64,000 bases of DNA, from contig NZ_JAHKKS010000015.1 of assembly GCF_019737615.1 (NCBI RefSeq), positions 20,361 through 84,360 on the forward strand, given 5' to 3'. A program made the translations under genes and the position numbers. How positions within the stretch are numbered: the first letter of the stretch is position 1; each line of letters starts with the position of its first letter. The notes under the pieces were generated by a model that was not told where the DNA came from, ran no database searches, and saw only the letters and a program-made list of their open reading frames with translations. The stretch comes from Sphingobium xanthum. Its GTDB lineage: Bacteria > Pseudomonadota > Alphaproteobacteria > Sphingomonadales > Sphingomonadaceae. Of this stretch, positions 44,972 to 54,584 are shown piece by piece.

Positions 44972-45310
44972 GTGAACAGAGGTACCGTTTTTGCTGCCCT
45001 TATGCTTGGGGCCTGCTCTGCAACAGACCACAACTTCGTCGTAGACACCTCGGAAGCTGATCGGCCGGTCGTCAAGGCGGTTCTCACGCTGTGCGATCAG
45101 CCGCCAAAGACCCTTTTGGCTTCGGGGAAGTGGTTTGTCGGGCAAGTTCGTGCGTGCGAAGGCGGCGGCAATATCGAACTGCAGCATATCGATGGCTCAA
45201 TCAGCAATTGTCGCATTGGTTATGTGACAACGATGAGTGACTGGTGGCTGGTGAAGGTCAGAGGCAGGGTCTGCGACGTTCAATGGGTGCCGGAGCCGAC
45301 GGACGGCTAA
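44972..45310 (+). CDS. Hypothetical lipoprotein
   Basis: A 112-residue protein, MNRGTVFAALMLGACSATDH, with a short signal and lipobox LGAC. Four further cysteines (LTLCDQ, VRACEGG, SNCRIG, VCDV) could form two disulfides. No homologous family recognised. The frame is open upstream to 44843, but the GTG at 44972 is placed right before the lipoprotein signal. Starts 59 bp after the reductase. Confidence 0.55.
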   Translation: MNRGTVFAALMLGACSATDHNFVVDTSEADRPVVKAVLTLCDQPPKTLLASGKWFVGQVRACEGGGNIELQHIDGSISNCRIGYVTTMSDWWLVKVRGRVCDVQWVPEPTDG

Positions 45311-45376
45311 CCGTCCAAATCGTGTGGGAGCGGACTGCCGGGATGCGACCTTAAAACCGACATTGCCTCACTTTCT

Positions 45377-45481
45377 GTTCCCCGGCGAAGGCCGGGGTCC
45401 AGTCCTAAAGGAAACAACGCACGCGAGAGCGTGCATTCGGCGCTTTGCGCTGAGTCTGGACCCCGGCCTCCGCCGGGGAAC
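45377..45481. repeat. Long inverted intergenic repeat (26-bp arms)
   Basis: Arms GTTCCCCGGCGAAGGCCGGG... (45377-45402) and their complement (45456-45481) with one or two mismatches, spacer of about 50 bp. Sits between the lipoprotein gene and the dnaN gene, whose strand runs towards it. A shorter cousin of this sequence type appears at 32688. Confidence 0.7.
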
Positions 45482-45600
45482 GGCTCACGATGTGAGGGGC
45501 CGCTCGTGAAAGCCAGCCGGTCGCTCATCCGACGGCGGGCCAAGCGAGAGTGACCAGTCCGAACCCGGCGGTCGCCTGAGCGAGCGCGCCAGCCCCAAAA

Positions 45601-46713
45601 TCACACCCGCATCGGCATCAGCACATAGAGCGCCGGCGCCTTCTCGTCCTCGCGGATCAGGGTCGGCGCGGCGGCGTCGGCGAGGTGGACTTCGACGCTG
45701 TCGCCTTCGATCTGGCCGAGAATATCGAGCAGATAGCGCGCGTTGAAGCCGATCTCGATCGGTGTCGCGGCATAGTCGCCGGGCACTTCCTCGGCGGCGG
45801 TGCCATTCTCGGGGCTGGTGACCGAGAGGGTGATCTTGTCCTTCTCGACCGCCACCTTGACCGCGCGGGTCTTCTCGGTGGCGATGGTCGCGACGCGGTC
45901 CACGCCTTCCTCGAAGCTGCGCGGGTCGATCTTGAGCAGCTTGTCGTTACCCGTGGGGATGACGCGGCTGTAATCGGGGAAGGTGCCGTCGATGAGCTTG
46001 CTGGTGAGCACGGCATTGCCGAGATCGAAGCGGACCTTGGTGGGCGAGAGATCGATGCGCACGCTGCCGTCCACCTCGTCGAGCAGCTTGCGCAGCTCGG
46101 CGATGCATTTGCGCGGGATGATGATGTCCGGCATGCCCTCGGCGCCGTCCGGGCGGGCCACGGTCACGCGGGCGAGGCGATGGCCATCGGTCGCGGCGGC
46201 CTTCAGCACCGGGGCGGGATCCTCGGCGACGTGCAGGAAGATGCCGTTCAGATAATAGCGCGTCTCTTCGGTCGAGATGGCGAAGCGCGTCTTGTCGATG
46301 ATCTGGACGAGCGCGGCGGCCGGCAGCTCGAAGCTGGTCGGCAGCGGGCCCTCGGCGATGATCGGGAAGTCGTCGCGCGGCAGGGTCTGCAGGTTGAAAC
46401 GGGCGCGGCCGGCCTGGACGAGCATCTTGCCGTCGGCCGCTTCCAGACGCACCTGACTGCCTTCGGGCAACTTGCGCGCGATGTCGAACAAAGTGTGCGC
46501 CGAGACGGTGGTGGCACCGGGTACCTCGACCTGCGCCTGCACATTCTCGACGATCTGGAGATCGAGATCGGTTGCCATCAGCTTGATCGTGCCGTCGCCG
46601 CTCGCATCGATCAGCACGTTGGACAGGATGGGGATGGTGTTGCGGCGCTCGACGACCGATTGGACATGTCCAAGGCTCTTGAGCAGCGTCGCACGTTCGA
46701 TAGTGGCCTTCAT
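45601..46713 (-). CDS. dnaN: DNA polymerase III beta sliding clamp
   Basis: A 370-residue clamp of three similar domains. MKATIERATLLKSLGHVQSV, NTIPILSNVLIDASGDGTIK, GTFPDYSRVIPTGNDKLLKI and the C-terminal ALYVLMPMRV (the conserved VxPMR end) identify it. It tethers the replicase to DNA. Start at 46713 matches the family N-terminus. In this window recF is not next to it, so the classical dnaA-dnaN-recF cluster is broken. Confidence 0.96.
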   Translation of the reverse strand: MKATIERATLLKSLGHVQSVVERRNTIPILSNVLIDASGDGTIKLMATDLDLQIVENVQAQVEVPGATTVSAHTLFDIARKLPEGSQVRLEAADGKMLVQAGRARFNLQTLPRDDFPIIAEGPLPTSFELPAAALVQIIDKTRFAISTEETRYYLNGIFLHVAEDPAPVLKAAATDGHRLARVTVARPDGAEGMPDIIIPRKCIAELRKLLDEVDGSVRIDLSPTKVRFDLGNAVLTSKLIDGTFPDYSRVIPTGNDKLLKIDPRSFEEGVDRVATIATEKTRAVKVAVEKDKITLSVTSPENGTAAEEVPGDYAATPIEIGFNARYLLDILGQIEGDSVEVHLADAAAPTLIREDEKAPALYVLMPMRV

Positions 46714-46920
46714 CCCTCTGGAGTCCGTTTCTCTATCAGGTTGTTGGAGTCGGATCGCGCATCCGCTCATGGAGCATCTTTCCATATCGAAATTGCCGGA
46801 GGGGGCAAGAGAGCAGGCCCAAAAAGCCGGAGTCCCCGTCGATCGGCCTGCGCTCCCGGCGCGCGATCATGGCCGCGATGACGCTTGTCTTGGCGGCCAC
46901 TTTGCGCTTTGTCGCGGTCC

Positions 46921-47424
46921 ATGATGTCGCGCTTCCTCCTGCCGCTTGCCGCCTGCGCCGCACTGCTGCTTCCGGCGGCGGCGGGTGCGCGTGACGTCTT
47001 GGGCGTGTTCCAGCGCTGGGGGGCGTTTCGCGATGCCGAGCAGGCGCGCTGCTTCGCCATCGCGCAGCCGCTCGCGGGCGGCTGGGAGAAGTCGCCGTGG
47101 CGGCCGTTCGCCTCGATCGGCTATTGGCCGCGCCGGGGTCTGCGCGGGCAGGTCAGTCTGCGCCTGAGCCATCAGCTCGCGCCCGGCACGGGGGCGACGC
47201 TCACCGTGGGGGACCAGCGCTTCGCGATGAGCGGCGGCGGGGCGGACGTCTGGGCGGCCGACCGGCGCGCCGACGCCGCGATCCTTGCCGCCATGCGCTC
47301 CGGGCGCGCGATGACCGTCTCGGGCCGGGCGAAGGCGGGCGGCGGCTTCACCGATCGATACGACCTGCGCGGCGCCGCAACGGCGATCGACGCGGCGGCA
47401 CTGGGTTGCACGAGGATCAAATGA
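46921..47424 (+). CDS. Invasion-associated locus B (IalB)-like exported protein
   Basis: A 167-residue protein with signal peptide (MMSRFLLPLAACAALLLPAAA, cut near AGA-RDV). The mature part, RDVLGVFQRWGAFRDAEQAR, CFAIAQPLAGGWEKSPWRPF, ASIGYWPRRGLRGQVSLRLS, SGRAKAGGGFTDRYDLRGAA and a terminal AIDAAALGC, resembles IalB-like proteins described in alphaproteobacteria. Two cysteines, one early and one at the C-terminus, could pair. The 3' end overlaps the racemase start by 4 bp, so they are coupled. Confidence 0.65.
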   Translation: MMSRFLLPLAACAALLLPAAAGARDVLGVFQRWGAFRDAEQARCFAIAQPLAGGWEKSPWRPFASIGYWPRRGLRGQVSLRLSHQLAPGTGATLTVGDQRFAMSGGGADVWAADRRADAAILAAMRSGRAMTVSGRAKAGGGFTDRYDLRGAATAIDAAALGCTRIK

Positions 47425-48110
47425 AACGCATCGGCCTCATCGGCGGCATGAGCTGGGAAAGCACCGCCATCTATTATCGCCTGATCAACCAGTCCGTGCG
47501 GGCACGGCTGGGCGGCCATGCCTCCGCAGACATCGTGCTGCGCTCGCTGGATTTCGCGCCGGTCGAGTTATTGCAGCGCGCGGGCGACTGGGTCGGGCTC
47601 GATGCGATGATGGCGCAGGCCGCGCAGGATGTGGAGGCGGCGGGCGCGGACGTCGTGTTGCTCTGCACCAACACGATGCACCGCTGCGCCGACGCCATCG
47701 AGGCGACGATCTCCATCCCGCTGCTGCACATCGCCGAGCCGCTGGAACTGGCGCTGGACGAGCTGGAGATCGAGACGATCGGCTTGCTGGGCACGCGCTA
47801 CACGATGGAACAGAGCTTCTATCGCGAGCGGCTGGAGGAAGCCGGCATCGAGGTGCTGGTGCCCGAGGAGCCGGACCTCAGCGAAGTCCACCGCATCATC
47901 TACGAGGAGCTGGTCGCCGGACGGATCCAGGAAAGCTCGCGCAAGGCCTATAAGGAGATCATGGAGCAGCTCGCGGGCGACGGGGCCGATGCCATCGTGC
48001 TCGGCTGCACCGAGATCGGCCTGCTGGTCGGGCCGGACGACGCGCTTGTGCCGATCCTCGACACGACCATCCTTCATGCGCAGGCGGCGGTGGAGTGGGC
48101 GCTGAGCTGA
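47421..48110 (+). CDS. Aspartate/glutamate racemase family protein (RacX/YgeA type)
   Basis: A 229-residue cofactor-independent racemase-fold enzyme. RIGLIGGMSWESTAIYYRLI, catalytic Cys in VVLLCTNTMHRCADAIEATI and the second Cys in IVLGCTEIGLLVGPDD are all conserved, with the GTRYTMEQSFYRERLE segment. These proteins isomerise amino acids (broad specificity D/L) in the cytoplasm and help form or recycle D-amino acids. Coupled to the IalB-like gene by ATGA. Confidence 0.9.
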   Translation: MKRIGLIGGMSWESTAIYYRLINQSVRARLGGHASADIVLRSLDFAPVELLQRAGDWVGLDAMMAQAAQDVEAAGADVVLLCTNTMHRCADAIEATISIPLLHIAEPLELALDELEIETIGLLGTRYTMEQSFYRERLEEAGIEVLVPEEPDLSEVHRIIYEELVAGRIQESSRKAYKEIMEQLAGDGADAIVLGCTEIGLLVGPDDALVPILDTTILHAQAAVEWALS

Positions 48111-48466
48111 TTGAACCATTCTCCGACTGTCGCGAGAGGCGGGAGGGGGGCGGACGCAATAGGAACAAATCCGCGCAATTTTTTTTCGAAGGTTACGAAG
48201 GTTATTGGGTCGGGCAAAATCTCGGGGATTTGCGAAATCCCGGAAATCTGCCGAAATCAGGTTTGAGATGCGGTTTTCAAAGAGCCGATCGCTCATGCCA
48301 TGCGGGAAATGCTGTAGGAAAGGCCCAATCGTCCGACACCGCCAAGGCTTTAACGTCCCCGAGTGACGAGCTTTGGAATGAACTCTTCATACGCATTCCG
48401 CGCCATTGACAGGTTCGCGCGTGTCGCCCCAGCATGGGCCATCCTTTTCCATTCCGGAGCAATGGC
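48111..48466. other. Intergenic region upstream of the M28 peptidase
   Basis: No gene supported over about 350 bp. It contains GAAGGTTACGAAGGTTA, a short tandem repeat, and an imperfect hairpin GGGATTTGCGAAATCCC (48222-48240). A block GCTGTAGGAAAGGCC at 48311 resembles the core of the dispersed element at 9235. Confidence 0.35.
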
Positions 48467-50056
48467 TTGATCCTCTCCCCCCGACTGTTTCCGCTCGCGC
48501 TGCTCCTTGCCGCACCGGCGCTCGCTGCCCCGCCCGAGCCGAGCCAGGCGGCGATCGATGCCTGGTGGGCGCATGTCGAGGCCATCGCCAATGATGGCAT
48601 GGAAGGCCGGCTGACCGGATCGCCCGGCTACGACCGCGCGGCGGCTTACGTCATCGCGCAGTTCGAGAAGATCGGCGTGAAGCCCGCCGGCACGAAGGGC
48701 TATCTCCAGCCGATCGACTTCATCGAGCAGCGCTTCGATCCCAAGGCGAGCAGCGCGACCTTGAAGGCGCCGTCGGGCGACGTGGTGCTCGCCGTCCCGA
48801 CCGATCTCTATTTCCGCGGCAGCTTCGCGATGCCGAAGACGGTCGACGCGCCTCTGGTGTTCGCGGGCTATGGCCTCTCCATCCCCGAGGCTGGCAATGA
48901 CGATTTTGCCGGGCTGGACGTCAAGGGCAAGGTCGTGGTCGTCGTTTCGGGCGGCCCCGCCAACATTTCCGGCGCGCTCAAGTCCGATGCGCGCGCCGAC
49001 CGCGCCAAGCTGCTCGCCGCGCGCGGCGCGATCGGCATCATCGCGGTGACGACGCCCAGGCAGGTGGAGATCGTCTGGGAGCGGCAAGTCGGGATCAGCT
49101 ACCAGCCGTCCATGTATCTGGCGGACACGGCGCTGCGCGACGTCTCCGTGCCGTTCATGTCCGCGACCCTCTCGCCGGCCAAAGCCGAGGCACTGTTCGC
49201 CGGATCCGGACACAGCTTCGCCGCCCTCTCCGCCTTGTCCGATGCCTCGCAGCCGGTGCCGACCTTCGCGCTGCCCGGCCGCTTCGCCGCGACGATCGCC
49301 TCGGAGGCCCGGTCTGTTCACAGCGCCAACATCATCGGCCTCATCCCGGGCAGCGATCCGAAGCTCAAGGCCGAGCATGTCGTGCTCTCCGCGCATCTCG
49401 ACGGGCTGGGCATTGGCGAGCCGGTCAAAGGCGACACGATCTATAACGGCACGTTCGACAATGCGATCGGCGTCGCCAGCGTGATCGAGACGGCGAAAGT
49501 GCTGAAGAAAGGCAAGGCGCCCAAGCGATCCCTCATCCTCGCCATCGTCACGGCGGAGGAGAAGGGCCTGCTCGGCTCGCGCTATTTCTCCCGCCGCCCG
49601 ACCGTGCCGGCCGCCTCGCTGGTCGCCAACATCAATCTCGACATGCCGCTGCCGATCTTCCCGCTCACCAGCGTCTCTCCGCTCGGCTTTGAGGAAAGCT
49701 CGCTCGGCGAGGATGCCAGGGCGGTCGGCGCCGCGATGGGCCTGCCGATCGTCCCCGATCCGCTGCCGGACCGCAATGCCTTCACCCGCTCCGATCAGTA
49801 CAGTTTCATCCGCCAGGGCGTGCCTGCGCTCTTCCCCAAATATGGCTTTGCGCGCGGCACGCCGGAGGAAGCGACCGAGCGGGCCTGGCGCGCGAACATC
49901 TATCACTCGCCGCAGGACCAGCTCGACCAGCCGGTGCTGAAGACAGAGGGCGTCAAGCTCAACCAGTTCGTGACGGCACTGGTGCAGCGCATCGCGAACA
50001 CGCCGGAGCGGCCGCACTGGAACGAGACGAGCTATTTCCGGCGGTTCGTCAAATAG
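48467..50056 (+). CDS. M28 family metallopeptidase, secreted
   Basis: A ~529-residue exported aminopeptidase. Signal peptide after a TTG start (ILSPRLFPLALLLAAPALAA), then a PA insert (FAGYGLSIPEAGNDDFAGLD) and the M28 zinc domain: VVLSAHLDGLGIGEPVKGD, the His-Asp pair; NGTFDNAIGVASVIE with bridging Asp; ILAIVTAEEKGLLGSRYF with catalytic Glu-Glu; and a distal HSPQDQLDQP His. The TTG at 48467 has GGAGCAA eight bases upstream; a longer ATG start at 48434 has none. Confidence 0.87.
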   Translation: MILSPRLFPLALLLAAPALAAPPEPSQAAIDAWWAHVEAIANDGMEGRLTGSPGYDRAAAYVIAQFEKIGVKPAGTKGYLQPIDFIEQRFDPKASSATLKAPSGDVVLAVPTDLYFRGSFAMPKTVDAPLVFAGYGLSIPEAGNDDFAGLDVKGKVVVVVSGGPANISGALKSDARADRAKLLAARGAIGIIAVTTPRQVEIVWERQVGISYQPSMYLADTALRDVSVPFMSATLSPAKAEALFAGSGHSFAALSALSDASQPVPTFALPGRFAATIASEARSVHSANIIGLIPGSDPKLKAEHVVLSAHLDGLGIGEPVKGDTIYNGTFDNAIGVASVIETAKVLKKGKAPKRSLILAIVTAEEKGLLGSRYFSRRPTVPAASLVANINLDMPLPIFPLTSVSPLGFEESSLGEDARAVGAAMGLPIVPDPLPDRNAFTRSDQYSFIRQGVPALFPKYGFARGTPEEATERAWRANIYHSPQDQLDQPVLKTEGVKLNQFVTALVQRIANTPERPHWNETSYFRRFVK

Positions 50057-50266
50057 CCTGTCAGGCGAGACAATGATTCGTGCGCTGAGCTCCCATCTCG
50101 GCTATGAGAACCTCATCGGCGCGCGCAGGCCGGCGGGCCGGGTGATGTTCGCCCATCTGCTGGAGCGCGACGTCTGATGGCGAAGAAGTCGCATCTGAAT
50201 GCCCTGCGCGCAGCAGCCCGCGCCACCCACTGGCCAAAAACCACCATTGACCCTATATGCGCGCCC

Positions 50267-51532
50267 ATGCCTGAAGCAGCGACACCTCTCATGCCGATTC
50301 CCGGCCATGTCGATCCCGTGCCGGTGCCGCGCGCCATTACCCCGCGCGAGGATGGCCGGGTCGATCTCGTTGGCCTTTCGCGCCCGCAGATCAAGGCAGA
50401 GCTGAGCACGGCCGGGCTGGACGACAAGCAGGCCAAGCTGCGTTCCAAGCAGCTGTTCCACTGGCTCTATCATCGCGGCGTCACCGATTTCGAGGCGATG
50501 ACCGATCTTGCCAAGCCGATGCGCGTCTGGATGGCCGAGCGCTTCGTCGTCGGCCGGCCCAATGTGGTCGAGGCGCAGGTCTCCTCGGACGGGACGCGCA
50601 AATGGCTGCTCCGCTCGGACGACGGGCAGGATTACGAGATGGTGTTCATCCCGGATGCGGACCGGGGCACGCTGTGTGTCTCCTCGCAGGTCGGCTGCAC
50701 GCTCAATTGCCGCTTCTGCCACACCGGCACGATGCGCCTGGTGCGCAACCTGACGCCGGGCGAGATCGTCGGGCAGGTGATGCTGGCGCGCGATGCGCTG
50801 GGCGAATGGCCGCGCGGGACGATGTCAGGCTTCGGCGACGTTGACGAGGATGAGGACGACAGCCGGCACTATACGGCGGATGGCCGCCTGCTCACCAACA
50901 TCGTCATGATGGGCATGGGCGAGCCGCTCTATAATTTCGAGAATGTCCGTGATGCGCTCAAGGTCGTGATGGACGGCGACGGGCTGGCTCTCTCCAAGCG
51001 CCGTATCACGCTCTCGACCAGCGGTGTCGTACCGATGATGGCCCGCGCCGCCGAGGAAATCGGCGTCAATCTCGCCGTTTCGCTGCACGCCGTGACCAAG
51101 GAAGTCCGCGACGAGATCGTTCCGATCAATCGCAAATATGGCATCGAGGAGCTGCTGCAGGCCTGCGCGGATTATCCCAAGGCCAACAATGCGCGGCGCA
51201 TCACCTTTGAGTATGTGATGCTCAAGGACAAGAATGACAGCGACGAGGATGCGCGCGAGCTGGTCCGGCTGATCAAGCAGTACAAGCTGCCGGCGAAAGT
51301 GAACCTGATCCCGTTCAATCCGTGGCCGGGTGCGATCTATGAATGCTCGACGCCGGAGCGGATCAAGCGCTTCTCCAGCATCGTGTTCGAGGCAGGCATT
51401 TCCGCGCCGGTGCGCACGCCGCGCGGGCGGGACATCATGGCGGCCTGCGGGCAGCTCAAGTCCGCCAGCGAGAAGAAGAGCCGCGCCGAGCTGGACCGGC
51501 TCGCCGAAGAGAAGCAGGCAGCGCTCGGCTAA
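50267..51532 (+). CDS. rlmN: 23S rRNA m2A2503 methyltransferase (dual-specificity RlmN)
   Basis: Radical-SAM enzyme that methylates C2 of A2503 in 23S rRNA and A37 in some tRNAs. The CxxxCxxC cluster is in [47 protein letters not shown] and the C-terminal Cys in [14 protein letters not shown] complete the active site. The family N-terminus ([13 protein letters not shown] and [12 protein letters not shown]) fits a start at 50267 or 50291; the frame continues to 50177, which a small upstream ORF also overlaps. Confidence 0.94.
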   Translation: MPEAATPLMPIPGHVDPVPVPRAITPREDGRVDLVGLSRPQIKAELSTAGLDDKQAKLRSKQLFHWLYHRGVTDFEAMTDLAKPMRVWMAERFVVGRPNVVEAQVSSDGTRKWLLRSDDGQDYEMVFIPDADRGTLCVSSQVGCTLNCRFCHTGTMRLVRNLTPGEIVGQVMLARDALGEWPRGTMSGFGDVDEDEDDSRHYTADGRLLTNIVMMGMGEPLYNFENVRDALKVVMDGDGLALSKRRITLSTSGVVPMMARAAEEIGVNLAVSLHAVTKEVRDEIVPINRKYGIEELLQACADYPKANNARRITFEYVMLKDKNDSDEDARELVRLIKQYKLPAKVNLIPFNPWPGAIYECSTPERIKRFSSIVFEAGISAPVRTPRGRDIMAACGQLKSASEKKSRAELDRLAEEKQAALG

Positions 51533-51541
51533 GCTCCGGGC

Positions 51542-52300
51542 ATGATCGACGCCGCTGCCCTCGCGCTTGCTGCCGGTGCCGGGATGCTGGGCGGGGCGAT
51601 GAATGCGCTGGCGGGCGGCGGCACCTTCGCGACCCTGCCGGCGCTGATCGCGATCGGCCTTCCCGCCAATATGGCGAACGCGACCTCGAACGTCGCCCTC
51701 GTGCCCGGCTCTGCGGCGAGCAGCTGGACCTATCGGGACGAGCTCGGCCCGCTCGGCGGGATCGACTGGCGGGTGCTTTCAGCGATCACCTTCTTCACCG
51801 GCTTCGTCGGCAGCCTGCTGCTGGTGCTGACGCCGAGCGATGCCTTCGATCTCATCATCCCCTGGCTGCTGCTGTTCGCCTTTCTCGTCATGCTGTTCGG
51901 GCGGCGGGTCGGCGCCTGGCTGCATGCGCGCGTCACGATCGGCGTTCGCACATTCATCGTCGCGCAGTGCCTGCTCGGCATTTACGGCGGCTATTTCGGC
52001 GGGGGCGTCGGGCTGATCGCCACGGCGATCTACGGCCTGCTCGCCGGCGTCGGCGCGCGCGAGATGTTCGCGCTGCGCACGCTCATGCTGATGCTCGCCA
52101 ATGTCGCCGCCGCGCTGGTCTTCATCGGCTTCGGGCTGGTCGATTGGGCTGCCTGCCTGCCGATGATGGCCGGGGGCCTTGCGGGCGGCTGGCTCGGCGC
52201 GCAGGTCGGCCGGCGACTCAACGGCACGGTCGTGCGCTGGTGGACGCTCGCGGTGACCGGCGGGACGACGATCGTGTTTTTCCTGCGGGCGTTCGGCTAG
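51542..52300 (+). CDS. TSUP family permease (TauE/SafE type)
   Basis: A 252-residue inner-membrane protein with about eight segments and the TauE/SafE signatures LAAGAGMLGGAMNALAGGGT and GIYGGYFGGGVGLIATAIYG. Family members export sulfite/sulfoacetate or move other anions; the substrate is open. Its stop codon (52298-52300) overlaps head-on with the stop of the CHRD gene on the other strand (52297-52299), a tail-to-tail overlap without a terminator between. Confidence 0.86.
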   Translation: MIDAAALALAAGAGMLGGAMNALAGGGTFATLPALIAIGLPANMANATSNVALVPGSAASSWTYRDELGPLGGIDWRVLSAITFFTGFVGSLLLVLTPSDAFDLIIPWLLLFAFLVMLFGRRVGAWLHARVTIGVRTFIVAQCLLGIYGGYFGGGVGLIATAIYGLLAGVGAREMFALRTLMLMLANVAAALVFIGFGLVDWAACLPMMAGGLAGGWLGAQVGRRLNGTVVRWWTLAVTGGTTIVFFLRAFG

Positions 52301-52899
52301 GCGAAGCGAACGTTCAGCGACCGTCGCCGCAACGCCGCGCCTGCCAGCGCGAAGCCGCCAATCATCATCGCCCAACTTGCCGGTTCCGGCGTCGGGATCA
52401 GGTTTGCCCGGATCTCGCCACCCGGAAAGGCCGTGCTGTGAATGTTCAGATAGGCACGGCCCGCCTTGAGGGCCATGGCAAGCGCTGCCTCGGCGCCCGC
52501 GGGGGTGCCGCCATTGGCGTTCATGAAGGCTGCGTTGAAGCTCGAGGCGAGCGTCAGATCGAAGGTCTGGTCATAACTGCCTGCCGTGACGCCGAGGGGA
52601 AAGCCGACAAAGCTCGGGGTCTGCGTCGCGACGCCGCCATTGGTGCCCGGGCCGTTGCCGACATGAATGTGCGAGGCCGTCGTGGTACCGATCAGGCCGG
52701 AAAATTCGGCTTCGAGCCGGAGCGTGCGAAGCAGGTCGTCATAGGTGACGAGCGCAAAGCCAGTGCCCGGCGAGGCATTGGGCGCCACTTCCTGCAACCC
52801 GTCCGCATGACCGTAAAAGACGAAGACGGCGGCCTGGCCCGGTACGGCGAGCGTAACTGCCGTCATGGCGAGCAGAGCGACTTTCAGACTGTTGCGCAT
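52297..52899 (-). CDS. CHRD-domain PEPxxWA-CTERM protein
   Basis: A 200-residue exoprotein: signal peptide (RNSLKVALLAMTAVTLAVPG), a CHRD domain (LQEVAPNASPGTGFALVTYD, ASHIHVGNGPGTNGGVATQT, YLNIHSTAFPGGEIRANLIP) and the sorting tail TPEPASWAMMIGGFALAGAA followed by LRRRSLNVRFA. CHRD domains are small beta domains known from chordin and from many bacterial exoproteins. GGGAGAAGGATC precedes the ATG at 52899. Another substrate of the off-window exosortase. Confidence 0.87.
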   Translation of the reverse strand: MRNSLKVALLAMTAVTLAVPGQAAVFVFYGHADGLQEVAPNASPGTGFALVTYDDLLRTLRLEAEFSGLIGTTTASHIHVGNGPGTNGGVATQTPSFVGFPLGVTAGSYDQTFDLTLASSFNAAFMNANGGTPAGAEAALAMALKAGRAYLNIHSTAFPGGEIRANLIPTPEPASWAMMIGGFALAGAALRRRSLNVRFA

Positions 52900-53074
52900 G
52901 ATCCTTCTCCCACGTTGTTCGCGACGAACGTAAGCGGGCGGCGTGAGCGCTGAGCAGCTTGTCGTGTTTTGCAGCGCTTCCGGTCGGTCAACCGTCATCC
53001 CGCGATGCTCACATACCATCTCGTGCGCGTTCAAGCGAGGACGAAGACGGTGATCCGGCATTTGGGCCGCATGT

Positions 53075-53698
53075 TCAGCGCGGCCTGTCCATCTGGAATC
53101 CGGTGTCGGGGCGGATCTCGAAATAGTCGCCTATGCCGCCGCCGCGCGCGACCGGGACGGGGCTGGTCGTCCGATAGACGCCATCGACGATATGCGCCGG
53201 ATCGATGTGAATACGCACGACTTCGCCGAAGACCATCGTGTAGCTGCTCGCCGGGCCGGCAAGCGTCCTGAGCGGAAGGATTTCCGTCACGCGGCACTCG
53301 AACTGCACGGGGCTTGCCGCGACGCGCGGGACGAGCACGTCCACCCCGGGGAGCATGTCGAGTCCGGCCATATCGAACTCGTTCACCTCGGGCGGTACGC
53401 TGGCGGAGCTGGCATTCATCGCCTCGGCGAGATCGCGGCTGACGAGGTTCCAGACGAACACGCCGGTCTCGCGGGCATTGGTGAGGCTGTCCTTCTCGCC
53501 GCCGGAGGAAAAGCCGACGATCGGCGGGCGATAGCAGAACAGGTTGAAGAAGCTGTAGGGCGCCAGATTGGGGATGCCGGCGGCGCTGAGCGTGCTGATC
53601 CAGCCGATCGGGCGTGGCGCAACGAGGGCATTCAGCGGATCATGGGCGAGGCCGTGCCCGTCTGCCGGGCGATAGCTGTGGAAATTGCGCTCGCTCAT
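53075..53698 (-). CDS. Flavin reductase-like protein (FMN-binding)
   Basis: A 207-residue flavin reductase family domain. NALVAPRPIGWISTLSAAGI, PNLAPYSFFNLFCYRPPIVG and FSSGGEKDSLTNARETGVFV are conserved FMN-contact segments, and the end EIRPDTGFQMDRP matches the family. These enzymes supply reduced FMN to two-component mono-oxygenases, but the family also includes unrelated flavoproteins. It is divergent from the cytochrome b gene on the other side. Confidence 0.85.
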   Translation of the reverse strand: MSERNFHSYRPADGHGLAHDPLNALVAPRPIGWISTLSAAGIPNLAPYSFFNLFCYRPPIVGFSSGGEKDSLTNARETGVFVWNLVSRDLAEAMNASSASVPPEVNEFDMAGLDMLPGVDVLVPRVAASPVQFECRVTEILPLRTLAGPASSYTMVFGEVVRIHIDPAHIVDGVYRTTSPVPVARGGGIGDYFEIRPDTGFQMDRPR

Positions 53699-53834
53699 CC
53701 TGTCCGTCTCCGTACATCGGGCCGACGGATAACCACGGGGAGCGCACGATGAAAGGGCGACATGACCGGCCGGCATCGATTTCATGCGTCCGATGCGGCT
53801 GGACGCGCGTGGCTGGATGGAGGATCATGCGGCC

Positions 53835-54584
53835 ATGGCACAGGAGGGCGACATCGTGACGGCAGAGGCGGAAGCGGCCGCGCCCGGCGCACTGGTCAAG
53901 CGCCATCGTCTCTCGACCCGGCTATGGCATTGGCTGAATGCGCTCTGCCTCTATGTGCTGTTCGCCAGCGGCCTCGGCATCTTCAATGCGCACCCCCGGC
54001 TCTATTGGGGGCAATATGGCGCGAATTTCGATCATGCCTGGCTGGAGTTGAACCGTTTCGGCGCGCTCTGGACGCTGCCGGCCAGCTACGACCTTGCACT
54101 CTCGCGGCGCTGGCATCTGAGCATCGCGTTGATCTTCGCTTTCGCCTTGCTTGCCTACATGCTCTGGAGCCTCGTCAACCGGCATATCGGGCGCGACATC
54201 GCCTTCCGGCGCGGCGAGCTGAAGCCCGCTCATGTCTGGCATGACATCAGGGAGCATGCGCGCCTGCGCTTCCCGACGGCGGCGGCGGCACTGCGCTACA
54301 ATGTGCTGCAGAAGGCGAGCTACATCGGCGTCATCTTCGTGCTGCTGCCTGTCATGATCTTCACCGGCCTCGCCATGTCGCCTGGCATGAACGCGGCCTG
54401 GCCCTGGCTGATCGATCTCTTCGGCGGCCGTCAGTCGGCCCGTTCGATCCACTTCATCGCGGCCTGGCTGCTGGTCGCCTTCTTCGTGGTGCATATCCTG
54501 ATGGTCTTGCTCGCCGGGCCGTTCAACGAGCTGCGCTCGATGATCACCGGCCGGTATCGCCTGCCGCGGGAGCGCAAGCCATGA
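53835..54584 (+). CDS. Cytochrome b561-like membrane subunit
   Basis: A 249-residue cytochrome b/b561-type membrane protein, about five segments: TRLWHWLNALCLYVLFASGL (heme His), RRWHLSIALIFAFALLAYML, YIGVIFVLLPVMIFTGLAMS, ARSIHFIAAWLLVAFFVVHI (two His) and VLLAG. It matches the cytochrome b N-terminal domain of thiosulfate/hydrogenase-type electron carriers. The downstream molybdopterin oxidoreductase overlaps it by 4 bp, so it is the likely quinone- or cytochrome-linked electron partner. Start 53835 is chosen; upstream ATGs are in frame. Confidence 0.8.
   Translation: MAQEGDIVTAEAEAAAPGALVKRHRLSTRLWHWLNALCLYVLFASGLGIFNAHPRLYWGQYGANFDHAWLELNRFGALWTLPASYDLALSRRWHLSIALIFAFALLAYMLWSLVNRHIGRDIAFRRGELKPAHVWHDIREHARLRFPTAAAALRYNVLQKASYIGVIFVLLPVMIFTGLAMSPGMNAAWPWLIDLFGGRQSARSIHFIAAWLLVAFFVVHILMVLLAGPFNELRSMITGRYRLPRERKP

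Noticed and set aside
48222..48240. Imperfect hairpin in the gap before the M28 gene
   Set aside because: Weak stem and no T-run; not called as a terminator.
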